Source: an uncultured Collinsella sp.
Lineage (GTDB): Bacteria > Actinomycetota > Coriobacteriia > Coriobacteriales > Coriobacteriaceae
Assembly (NCBI GenBank): GCA_959596495.1
Contig: CAUFXK010000030.1
Span: 1 to 22,503, forward strand
Direction of reading: 5' to 3'
Length of the DNA stretch: 22,503 nt
The first letter of the stretch is position 1. Every line of letters begins with the position of its first letter. A program made the translations under genes and the position numbers. Under the pieces are notes generated by a model. The model did no database searches. It saw only the letters and a list, made by a program, of their open reading frames with translations, and was not told where the DNA came from. Positions 16,582-22,503 of the stretch are shown piece by piece.

Positions 16582-16615
16582 GTGTATATATACTGTGCTT
16601 ACCGGTTATATACAC
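16582..16615 (+). promoter_or_regulatory. YtrA-type operator overlapping the ABC operon promoter
   Basis: GTGTATATA (16582-16590) and TATATACAC (16607-16615) are perfect 9-base inverted repeats spaced by 16 bases, 28 bases before the regulator start. A promoter may be TTGCGT (16565-16570) and TATACT (16589-16594), spaced by 18. The operator would cover the -10, which fits autorepression by the GntR/YtrA regulator just downstream. Confidence 0.6.
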
Positions 16616-16642
16616 GTGTAGCCCAACAGCTAAGGAGCCGCT

Positions 16643-17023
16643 GTGGACATCATCCTATCCAATTCGAGCGACAAGCCCATCTACGAACAGATATCCTCGC
16701 AGGTCAAAGCTCAGATCCTTTCGGGCACGCTCGCTGCGGGAGCCAAACTCCCCAGCATCCGCGCACTCGCGAGCGACTTGGGTGTGAGCGTCATCACCAC
16801 CAAGCGCGCCTACGCCGACCTGGAGCAGCTCGGGTTTATCTGCACCGTGCAGGGCAAGGGCTGTTTTGTCGCCGAGGGCAACCAGGAGCTCTTGCGCGAA
16901 AACCAGCTCTGCCATATCGAAGAGCTGCTTGCGAAAGCGGCGAACCAAGCCGAAGCCTTGGGCGTCACGCGCGACAAGCTGCACGAGATGCTCGACCTCG
17001 TAGCCCCCGAAACCATGCAGTAG
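16643..17023 (+). CDS. GntR family transcriptional regulator, YtrA subfamily
   Basis: A 126-residue regulator with an N-terminal winged helix (about 10-75) reading PIYEQISSQVKAQILSGTLAAGAKLPSIRALASDLGVS, then TTKRAYADLEQLGFICTVQGKGCFV, both typical of GntR proteins. The C-terminal part is only about 45 residues and helical, which places it in the YtrA group; these usually repress an adjacent ABC transporter. The GTG start has AAGGAG 6 bases upstream. It is the first gene of an operon with an ATPase and a permease, and the strong palindrome upstream is the expected binding site. Confidence 0.92.
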   Translation: MDIILSNSSDKPIYEQISSQVKAQILSGTLAAGAKLPSIRALASDLGVSVITTKRAYADLEQLGFICTVQGKGCFVAEGNQELLRENQLCHIEELLAKAANQAEALGVTRDKLHEMLDLVAPETMQ

Positions 17024-17046
17024 CCATCTGCAAGAAAGGCTATACC

Positions 17047-17928
17047 ATGCAAAATTTGCTAGAACTCAAAGGTGTATCGCGCCGCGTGAGCGACCGTTTT
17101 TCGTTGCGCGACGTCACGCTTGCTGTGGAGCCCGGCCAAATTGTCGGCTTTGTGGGAGCAAACGGTGCCGGCAAGACAACGACGATTCGAGCCGCACTCG
17201 GGCTTATAAAGCTCGATGCCGGCGAGGTACACCTGTTTGGGCAGCGCTATGGCGCCGACACGCCCGATGAATCGCAAAGCCATCTGCGCTCCCGCGTCGG
17301 TCTTGTCCTGGACACATGCCCCTTCCCCTCCACGCTCAAGGTGGGCCAGATCGAGAGGCTCGTAGGCCCGGCATACCCCACGTGGAGCTGCGAAACGTTC
17401 GCCGGATTCAGCGACCGATTTGGCCTCGATCCCAAGACGAAGGTCAAGGACCTCTCCCGCGGCATGGGCATGAAGCTGCAGCTCGCCTGTGCGCTCAGCC
17501 ACCATGCCAAGCTGCTCGTTTTGGACGAAGCCACCGCAGGCCTTGATCCCATGGCGCGCGAGGAACTGCTCGACGAGCTGCTTGCCTTTGTCGCCGACGG
17601 CCAGCACAGCGTGCTGCTCTCGAGCCACATTACGTCCGACCTCGATCGCGCCGCCGACCGCGTCATCTGCATCGATAACGGTTCAATTGTGTTTGACCTG
17701 CCGCGCGAGGACATTACCGATCGCGCCGGCATCGCCCACTGCACTCAGGCACAGGCCGCCGAGCTCATGGCTTGCGTCGAAGGTGCCCGTGCCGCCCACC
17801 ACGCCTATAGCGTGGACGTGCTCGTGCCCAACCGTCGCGAAACGCTCGAGGCCTTCCCCGAGATTCCCTGCGATCGGGCAACCATTGACGACTATCTTCG
17901 CCTCATGCTGAAAGGGGCTTCGAAATGA
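17047..17928 (+). CDS. ABC transporter ATP-binding protein
   Basis: A 293-residue ABC ATPase. Walker A is GANGAGKTT (37-45), a Q-loop-like region lies near 85-92 (GLVLDT, where the usual Gln is not obvious), the signature is LSRGM (136-140), Walker B is LLVLDE (156-161), and the switch His is in SSHITSD. The signature deviates from LSGGQ, as it does in YtrB-like exporters. The C-terminal 75 residues form the extra domain common in ABC-2 export ATPases. The start (ATG at 17047) has AAAGG 8 bases upstream; the same frame runs on upstream only as an out-of-frame overlap with the regulator. It overlaps the permease gene by 4 bases (ATGA). The substrate is unknown; family members act in envelope stress or antibiotic response. 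Confidence 0.92.
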   Translation: MQNLLELKGVSRRVSDRFSLRDVTLAVEPGQIVGFVGANGAGKTTTIRAALGLIKLDAGEVHLFGQRYGADTPDESQSHLRSRVGLVLDTCPFPSTLKVGQIERLVGPAYPTWSCETFAGFSDRFGLDPKTKVKDLSRGMGMKLQLACALSHHAKLLVLDEATAGLDPMAREELLDELLAFVADGQHSVLLSSHITSDLDRAADRVICIDNGSIVFDLPREDITDRAGIAHCTQAQAAELMACVEGARAAHHAYSVDVLVPNRRETLEAFPEIPCDRATIDDYLRLMLKGASK

Positions 17929-18623
17929 AACGCGCCTTTATGTCCGAGCTTGCCATCGTTCGCTCGCTTGTCCCGAGCATTGCGGGCGTCGGCCTGTTCA
18001 TCTTCGTCGTACTGACCCTCGCCAACGCATCGGATGGCGATTCCGCCATGAGCGCCGGCACCTGCGCGGTCAGTGCCATGTCGCCCATCATGGTCATGAG
18101 TTCACTGGCCGGCTTCGACAATCAAAACGGATGGGAGCGTTATCGGGCAACGCTGCCCATCTCGCGCAAAGACATCATCTATGCACGTTACCTGAGCATC
18201 ATTGTCTTCTCAGCCGTCATGGCGTGCGCCGCCGCGCTTTTGAGCATCATCACCCTTCCGTTCTTCGATCACACGGGCACGCCCTCGACGGGACAGTTCG
18301 TCTTTGAGACCACAATAGCCTCTGCTGCATCGATGCTCATCTCCCTCATGATGGTGTTTTTAGCACAGCCGCTGTTCTTCCGATTTGGACACATGGAGGC
18401 GCTGCGCTTTTCCGTCGGCCTGTTTGCCCTGCTCGGATGCCTTGCCATGGCCACGCTGAGCTCCTCCAACCCCATCAGCAACTGGCTTATGTCGATTGCC
18501 GGGGCGAATCCCGATCCCGCCGTCCTCGGCTGCCTGTGTACAGGAATCGCGGTATTGGCCCTCGTGCTATGTGCACTTAGCTGCATCGTCAGCACCAAGG
18601 TCTACCGGGCACGCGACCTGTAG
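17925..18623 (+). CDS. ABC-2 type transporter permease
   Basis: A 232-residue membrane protein with six hydrophobic segments: about 10-32, 45-60, 85-108, 125-150, 158-180 and 200-225. The soluble loop FDNQNGWERYRATLPISRKDIIYARY is characteristic of the ABC-2 permeases that pair with YtrB-type ATPases, in which the WERYRATLPISR element precedes the coupling helix. The ATGA overlap with the ATPase gene shows the two are translationally coupled. Two copies probably pair with two ATPases to make an exporter. The substrate is not known. Confidence 0.88.
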   Translation: MKRAFMSELAIVRSLVPSIAGVGLFIFVVLTLANASDGDSAMSAGTCAVSAMSPIMVMSSLAGFDNQNGWERYRATLPISRKDIIYARYLSIIVFSAVMACAAALLSIITLPFFDHTGTPSTGQFVFETTIASAASMLISLMMVFLAQPLFFRFGHMEALRFSVGLFALLGCLAMATLSSSNPISNWLMSIAGANPDPAVLGCLCTGIAVLALVLCALSCIVSTKVYRARDL

Positions 18624-18646
18624 GCAAGCGGATCTCAGCCCACGCA

Positions 18647-18666
18647 GGCCACAATCGGCCACAATC
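18647..18666. repeat. Tandem 10-base direct repeat
   Basis: GGCCACAATC occurs twice in immediate succession (18647-18656 and 18657-18666) just after the permease gene. It could be a simple duplication or a regulator site for the gene downstream; nothing more can be said. Confidence 0.5.
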
Positions 18667-18679
18667 GCGCCCCTCAAAT

Positions 18680-18710
18680 CCGTGACAAATGACATGTCCC
18701 TGGCCCGTGC
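18680..18710. repeat. Decayed copy of the GTCCCT-core palindrome
   Basis: CCGTGACAA (18680-18688) is followed by the 13 bases ATGACATGTCCCT, which match the core length and ending of the other elements. The right arm expected as TTGTCACGG reads GGCCCGTGC and no longer pairs. It lies directly upstream of the probable methyltransferase promoter. Confidence 0.45.
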
Positions 18711-18719
18711 GCAACGTTC

Positions 18720-18725
18720 TATAAT
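18720..18725 (+). promoter_or_regulatory. -10 box (TATAAT) of the methyltransferase gene
   Basis: A perfect TATAAT lies inside an inverted repeat (ACGTT before it and AACGT after it, about 18715-18733). No good -35 is found at 16-18 bases, so an activator or a sigma-extended contact may be required. The predicted leader is about 170 bases long. Confidence 0.4.
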
Positions 18726-18902
18726 CAAAACGTCACGGGCCTCGGCCCAATTTCGATCATCCAAGGGGATGTCTTTTTGGTCATTGTTCTTTAGGGAACG
18801 GTCAATCGCATAGAACCATGAAAACGGCTGTCCAATGGCCGTGGTTTGTTGCGCCGTTCCGCCTCCGTCATCTGCCACATTTGCACCTGATAGGAAAGAA
18901 CA

Positions 18903-19640
18903 ATGCAAACCCAGGAATCTCAATCCTTCCCAAAAGCAACCAGCTTCGACGCGGCACTCGTGCGCTCTAAGATTATGGGCCCCAATCCCCTCAAGCTCTG
19001 CGAAGAGCTGCTTCGCGATGTGCATATCCCCTGCGGCGTCCGCGTCTGCGACCTTGGATCGGGCACCGGTATCACCAGCGCCCTGCTTGCCCGCGAATAC
19101 GGGTTTGACACGTACGCTGTCGATCTGTGGAGCGACCCCGTCGAAAACCGTGCGTTCTTCGATTCGCTCGGCATTCCCTGCAACACTATTCACCCTGTTA
19201 AGGCAGACGCCTCGCAGGGGCTGCCGTTTGAGCACGGCTTTTTTGATGCGGTCGTGAGCATCGACTCGTACAACTACTACGGCCGCGACCCGCACTATCT
19301 GAGCGAGCGCTTGCTCCCCTATGTCAGGCGCGGGGGCATGCTGTATTTGAGCATCCCTGGCATGGCCTGCGACTGCCACGATAATCTGCCCGAATGCCTG
19401 CTCAAATCCTGGGCACCCGAGCAGCTCGACTACATGCACGACATGGCCTGGTGGCGCGCCATGATCGAGCCGACCCCCGGCGTCGAGATTGTCTCGATGC
19501 AACCTATGCTCTGCACGGACGAAGCGTGGGAAGACTGGCTCGCCTGCGACAACGAGTACGCAGCAGGCGACCGCGCTGCCGTTGAATCCGGCGCGCTCGA
19601 ATACCTCAACACCATCGCCATCGTGCTGAGGAAGCTCTAA
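18903..19640 (+). CDS. Class I SAM-dependent methyltransferase
   Basis: A 245-residue soluble methyltransferase of the type-11 kind. Motif I is CDLGSGTG (49-56), the acidic end of strand two is AVDLW (near 70), and motif II/III contains FDAVVSIDSYNYYG. The PYVRRGGMLYLSIPG motif is also typical. It resembles ubiquinone/menaquinone-type or small-molecule methyltransferases common in gut anaerobes, but no substrate can be assigned. AGGAAAG lies 5 bases before the ATG. It has a long leader and a strong terminator 6 bases after the stop, and stands alone between the ABC operon and the CLC gene. Confidence 0.88.
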   Translation: MQTQESQSFPKATSFDAALVRSKIMGPNPLKLCEELLRDVHIPCGVRVCDLGSGTGITSALLAREYGFDTYAVDLWSDPVENRAFFDSLGIPCNTIHPVKADASQGLPFEHGFFDAVVSIDSYNYYGRDPHYLSERLLPYVRRGGMLYLSIPGMACDCHDNLPECLLKSWAPEQLDYMHDMAWWRAMIEPTPGVEIVSMQPMLCTDEAWEDWLACDNEYAAGDRAAVESGALEYLNTIAIVLRKL

Positions 19641-19645
19641 ACAAC

Positions 19646-19683
19646 AACCGCGTGAGGCCGTAATCAAACGGCCTCACGCGGTT
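19646..19683. terminator. Rho-independent terminator, bidirectional
   Basis: AACCGCGTGAGGCCG (19646-19660) and CGGCCTCACGCGGTT (19669-19683) form a perfect 15-base-pair stem with an 8-base loop, followed by TTCTTT. It lies between the methyltransferase and the CLC gene, which converge, and can serve both. Confidence 0.9.
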
Positions 19684-19723
19684 TCTTTAAAACGAGTTCT
19701 GAACATACGCAAAGCTCAATACG

Positions 19724-21013
19724 CTACTTGCGCAGCGGCTTGGGCAGCGGGATGCCGGCGGCGATAACGGCGGCGATGATCATACAGACGATACCCTTGA
19801 GCGGGAAGCACATGAGCAGCAGGCCCACAACCATAACAGGCTGGCGCATAACGGCGCCCATCGTCGATGCCGTGCAGACGGCGACGCAAAAGACCGGATC
19901 TGCGCCGGTGAGGATGGCAAGGCCGTAGCCCAGGCTCACGCCCGAGAAGATAACCGGGAAGAAATGGCCGCCACGCCAGCCCATGTTGATGAGGGCGGGT
20001 GTCAGCATGGCCTTGACAAGACCGGTCGCGATGAGCACACCGGCGGGGATGGTGAGGTAGGTCTCCATAAGTACGTCGGCCTGGGTCTCACCGGCAAACA
20101 TGGTATAAGGCAGAACTGTGCCGCAGATGGCGAGCGCCAGACCAGCCAGCATGGCCTTGACGACGGGGCGCTCCCCTATTGCATGGGACAGCGCCTCGCT
20201 TGCATGCTCGGAGACAAAGTACAGCCAGCCACAGACCGTACCGACGAGAGACAGGGGGATAAGCCAGGCAAGCTCCAGGTTGCCCACCTCGGCGGACTCG
20301 AACCTGGGCATGCCCATGCCGCCGCCCACAAGCTGGCCAAGCAGCAGGTAGGTGCCCAGACCGCCGGCAATCGCAATGCCGTAGACCACAGTCTTTTGCG
20401 CCTTGGGGAGCTTGATGGTGATCTCATCGGATGCGGGGTCCTCGTCGCCGTCGGCGCTACCGGCAAGCGGCGCCACAAAGCCAAAGACGGGCGCGGTGAA
20501 GAGTGCCGTCAGGGCAGCCTGAGTGCCCAGCAGCGTGAGCTCCCTAAACTCGGCGCCAAAGCGACGCATGCGATCGCCGACCCAGCTGCACAGACCCGCG
20601 ATGACGCCGGTCAGGCCGGCTTCCGGTCCAATGCTTCCGCCAAACAGCAGCGGCAGCAATGCCGCGAGCGAAAGCTTGCCCAGGTTGTCGTACGGGTAGC
20701 GACCGTCTTGTTTAACCTTGGCCATCACCTGGTTGAGGTCGTCGGTCTTGGTGCCCGTAATCTTTTCGTACAGACCGATTAACAGGCCGCCCAGCAGGCA
20801 GACGAAAAACGGGTACGGCAGAAAGCCAAACGGGCCGCTGGCAAGCTCGGGCGAGGCGACGCCCAGCATATGCGGGATCTCGGTCCATAGATAGTCGATA
20901 CCGTGCTCCATCGCAAAGAAGAACAGCCAGACCGCGGCACCTGCGAACGCACCGGTCACGGCAACACTAACTAAAAAAAGCGCGCGGTTTTTGGGTTTTG
21001 CAAGGTTATCCAT
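19724..21013 (-). CDS. CLC family chloride channel or exchanger
   Basis: A 429-residue polytopic membrane protein with about ten hydrophobic segments, the usual size for bacterial CLC proteins. The segment LLFGGSIGPEAGLTG (123-136) is the variant of the GREGP selectivity motif found in many Gram-positive CLCs; Glu131 would be the gating glutamate. GGHFFP (348-353) matches the GxFxP anion-binding motif. An acidic cytoplasmic loop (GSADGDEDPASDE, 185-197) is unusual in length and charge. Channel or proton-coupled exchange cannot be told apart from the motifs. The start has GGGAGG upstream. It is downstream of the LOG gene on the same strand, with a 126-base gap that contains a small GCACC/GGTGC hairpin. 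Confidence 0.92.
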   Translation of the reverse strand: MDNLAKPKNRALFLVSVAVTGAFAGAAVWLFFFAMEHGIDYLWTEIPHMLGVASPELASGPFGFLPYPFFVCLLGGLLIGLYEKITGTKTDDLNQVMAKVKQDGRYPYDNLGKLSLAALLPLLFGGSIGPEAGLTGVIAGLCSWVGDRMRRFGAEFRELTLLGTQAALTALFTAPVFGFVAPLAGSADGDEDPASDEITIKLPKAQKTVVYGIAIAGGLGTYLLLGQLVGGGMGMPRFESAEVGNLELAWLIPLSLVGTVCGWLYFVSEHASEALSHAIGERPVVKAMLAGLALAICGTVLPYTMFAGETQADVLMETYLTIPAGVLIATGLVKAMLTPALINMGWRGGHFFPVIFSGVSLGYGLAILTGADPVFCVAVCTASTMGAVMRQPVMVVGLLLMCFPLKGIVCMIIAAVIAAGIPLPKPLRK

Positions 21014-21139
21014 CGGGGCCTCCCGTGGTCAAAATCGACAAGGATACGTTTTATTGTAAGACGGGCACAGCGCGAGCGGGCCAACCATCCACGCCGCGAA
21101 CAGCACCGTTGGGTGCCGCACGTGCGATGGGCCCAAGGC

Positions 21140-21673
21140 TCAGTTGCCGATAACCGATGCGATCTCATCCAGGTCATCGGCAAAGTAGATGCCCTGCTGG
21201 CGCTGCGGGCTCGATAGGCCCTTGCCGATCATATGCTCGAGCAGCGCCTTAAGGTCGTTGTAGTAACCGTCCAAGTTGTACAGGATGCATGGCGCGTTCA
21301 GATGTCCCAACGACACGGCCGACATGACCTCGGCAATCTCCTCGAGCGTGCCCGTGCCGCCCGGGAAGGCAATGAAGGCATCGCCGAGCTCGATCATCTT
21401 GGCCTTGCGCTCGGCCATATCGCTCGTCACGATCAGGTCGTCAATACCATCGTGCTGAAACTCTGCCTGGATAAAAAAGCTCGGCTCCACACCGGTCACG
21501 TGCCCGCCCGCATCGAGCACGCTATCGGCGAGCGCGCCCATCAGGCCCGACTTGGACCCGCCGTACACCAGCGCGTGGCCACTGCGGCCAATCCAGGTGC
21601 CAAGCTGCCGCACCGCAGGCAGAAACGCCGGGTCGTTACCGACGCTGGCGCCCAGGTATACCGTGATATTCAT
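21140..21673 (-). CDS. LOG family protein (TIGR00730, nucleoside monophosphate phosphoribohydrolase type)
   Basis: A 177-residue Rossmann-like protein. YGGSKSGLMG (37-46) and PGGTGTLEE (104-112) are the two defining motifs; the latter carries the catalytic Glu and the phosphate-binding loop. The ERK segment (88-90) is also conserved. LOG enzymes hydrolyse the N-glycosidic bond of AMP-like or cytokinin monophosphates; bacterial members may act on purine nucleotides. The length is standard. The ATG at 21673 has GAGGGGG 8 bases upstream. It lies 36 bases after the potassium channel gene on the same strand, so they may be one transcript; no functional link is evident. Confidence 0.92.
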   Translation of the reverse strand: MNITVYLGASVGNDPAFLPAVRQLGTWIGRSGHALVYGGSKSGLMGALADSVLDAGGHVTGVEPSFFIQAEFQHDGIDDLIVTSDMAERKAKMIELGDAFIAFPGGTGTLEEIAEVMSAVSLGHLNAPCILYNLDGYYNDLKALLEHMIGKGLSSPQRQQGIYFADDLDEIASVIGN

Positions 21674-21709
21674 ATTCGGTCCCCCTCATTGCGACGCGCG
21701 GCGCACGTT

Positions 21710-22135
21710 CTAGCGCTGGCGTCGGCGATATTCGCGCACGCGGCGCGACAGGTCGGCGAGCTCATCGCGGTCGAGCTCTTCCAGGTGCTCAAGATCATCC
21801 ATAAAGCGCGCCATGGTGTCCTTTTGGCGCATCTTGATGAGCGTATTGCAATAGTTCACCGCCACGCCCGTGAGCATGGCGATGTAGAAGATGCTGATGA
21901 CGCTCAGGACGACGGTGATGGCGCGGGCAACCGGCGTCTCGGCCGGGATATCACCAAAGCCGATCGTCGAGACCGTCTCAAAGCTAAACCACAGGCCATC
22001 GCCAAACGTAAGGGTCGTGGGCTCGGACAGCCAGACGGCCGTCGAGCACAGCAGATAGAAGACGAGAAACAGGCCCGTGATGCGCGCAAAGCCAGCCTGG
22101 CGCAACACGTCAGCAAGCGTCCTCAACTTGTTCAT
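21710..22135 (-). CDS. Small two-helix potassium channel
   Basis: A 141-residue ion channel subunit of the Ion_trans_2 type. TM1 is about residues 18-36 (ITGLFLVFYLLCSTAVWL), the pore helix and filter are SFETVSTIGFGD (51-62) with the TIGFGD signature, and TM2 is about 70-94. A short charged C-terminal tail (KMRQKDTMARFMDDLEHLEELDRDEL) may form a coiled coil, but no RCK domain follows. Four copies would form the pore. The ATG at 22135 is preferred because GAGGT lies 5 bases upstream; the same frame runs to 22363 through the repeat region without a good start. It is the first gene of a probable LOG-containing unit. Confidence 0.88.
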   Translation of the reverse strand: MNKLRTLADVLRQAGFARITGLFLVFYLLCSTAVWLSEPTTLTFGDGLWFSFETVSTIGFGDIPAETPVARAITVVLSVISIFYIAMLTGVAVNYCNTLIKMRQKDTMARFMDDLEHLEELDRDELADLSRRVREYRRRQR

Positions 22136-22204
22136 CGCGACCTCTTTTCCCAGACGCCCAATCACATTCGCTCGGTATTGTCCCACGCCTCCCCCGCAAA
22201 CGGA

Positions 22205-22264
22205 ACTAGTCATTGGGGACGTTCTTAAATGACTAGTCAAACAAGAACGTCCCCAATGACTAGT
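22205..22264. repeat. Mirrored pair of REP-like palindromes
   Basis: One copy runs from 22205 to 22237, with perfect arms ACTAGTCATT and AATGACTAGT around the core GGGGACGTTCTTA. A second copy in the opposite orientation ends at 22264; its core CAAGAACGTCCCC differs by one base and its left arm ACTAGTCAAA shares ACTAGT with the first copy. Together they make a perfect 22-base outer inverted repeat (22205-22226 and 22243-22264). The pair sits between the potassium channel and the right-edge gene, which are divergent. Confidence 0.9.
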
Positions 22265-22363
22265 CGCCGATGCCGGGCGGGACCGTTTTGCGGTGCAGCT
22301 GCCGACCAGGTGGGCTGAGCTGGTATCCTTATGTGAAATTGTCTCGACTCGATAGGATTGCAT

Positions 22364-22503
22364 GTGAAACCTTCCGCCGTCCTTCGCTTAACCCTATATC
22401 GCACCCTAGCCGTCGCGCTTGCCGCACTCGCCGTACTGAGCGCCGCCGTGCCCGCCCCTGCCTTTGCCGCCGACTCCGACCAGCAGGTCAAGACGGTCCG
22501 CGT
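22364..22503 (+). CDS. Secreted protein, N-terminal fragment (partial)
   Basis: The 46 codons visible begin with a classical signal peptide: MKPSAVLRLTLYR, then the hydrophobic core TLAVALAALAVLSAAVPAPA, and a likely cleavage after AFA before ADSDQQ. The start after cleavage (ADSDQQVKTVRV) resembles the first strand of periplasmic-binding-type domains, either substrate-binding lipoproteins or sensors with such a domain; without a lipobox it is not a lipoprotein. GTG at 22364 is chosen over the overlapping ATG at 22362, which meets TGA at once. AGGA lies 7 bases upstream. The rest of the gene is outside the window. Confidence 0.65.
   Translation, partial: MKPSAVLRLTLYRTLAVALAALAVLSAAVPAPAFAADSDQQVKTVR

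Noticed and set aside
22237..22491. An 84-codon minus-strand frame at the right edge
   Set aside because: It is antisense to the signal peptide of the edge gene and includes the repeat arms; its composition is not protein-like.

Overview
The window is high-GC bacterial chromosome with tightly packed genes on both strands, strong AGGAG-type ribosome binding sites, short intergenic gaps and hairpin terminators shared by converging genes. Protein style and gene content suggest a Coriobacteriia gut anaerobe close to Collinsella; this is inferred from general resemblance, not from a search. No prophage, CRISPR array, tRNA, rRNA or transposase gene was seen. Most genes are ordinary housekeeping, transport and regulation.

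Layout. 1-3099 (minus): an AAA ATPase followed immediately by a UvrA-like ABC protein without the UvrB-binding insertion, cut by the left edge. 3193-5196 (minus): a TetM-type translational GTPase. 5272-5468 (plus): a probable 6S RNA with its own promoter and terminator. 5502-7117: an acetyltransferase, a small zinc-ribbon protein and the rRNA methyltransferase RsmJ. 7181-7953: a 47-residue membrane peptide and a four-helix membrane protein. 8079-10425: rRNA methyltransferase RlmA and a MATE exporter. 10453-12380: a LysR regulator divergent from an EamA transporter. 12469-13194: uracil-DNA glycosylase. 13245-14657 (minus): a YhhQ/VUT-type queuosine-precursor transporter with a short-chain dehydrogenase, preceded by a candidate preQ1 riboswitch. 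14814-16427 (minus): release factor 3. 16643-18623 (plus): a YtrA-type GntR repressor with a two-gene ABC transporter, behind a palindromic operator. 18903-19640: a methyltransferase. 19724-22135 (minus): a CLC channel or exchanger, a LOG-family protein and a small potassium channel. 22364 to the end: the start of a secreted protein.

The most unusual sequence signal is a set of short dispersed palindromes (3167, 8044, 8948, 22205 as a mirrored pair, and a decayed copy at 18680). Their arms differ completely between sites, yet each encloses a 13-base asymmetric core ending in GTCCC plus C or T. Two of them supply the stop codon of the neighbouring gene. Other leads are the 6S RNA, the riboswitch, the UvrA-like/ATPase pair and the changed decoding-site loop of the TetM-like GTPase.
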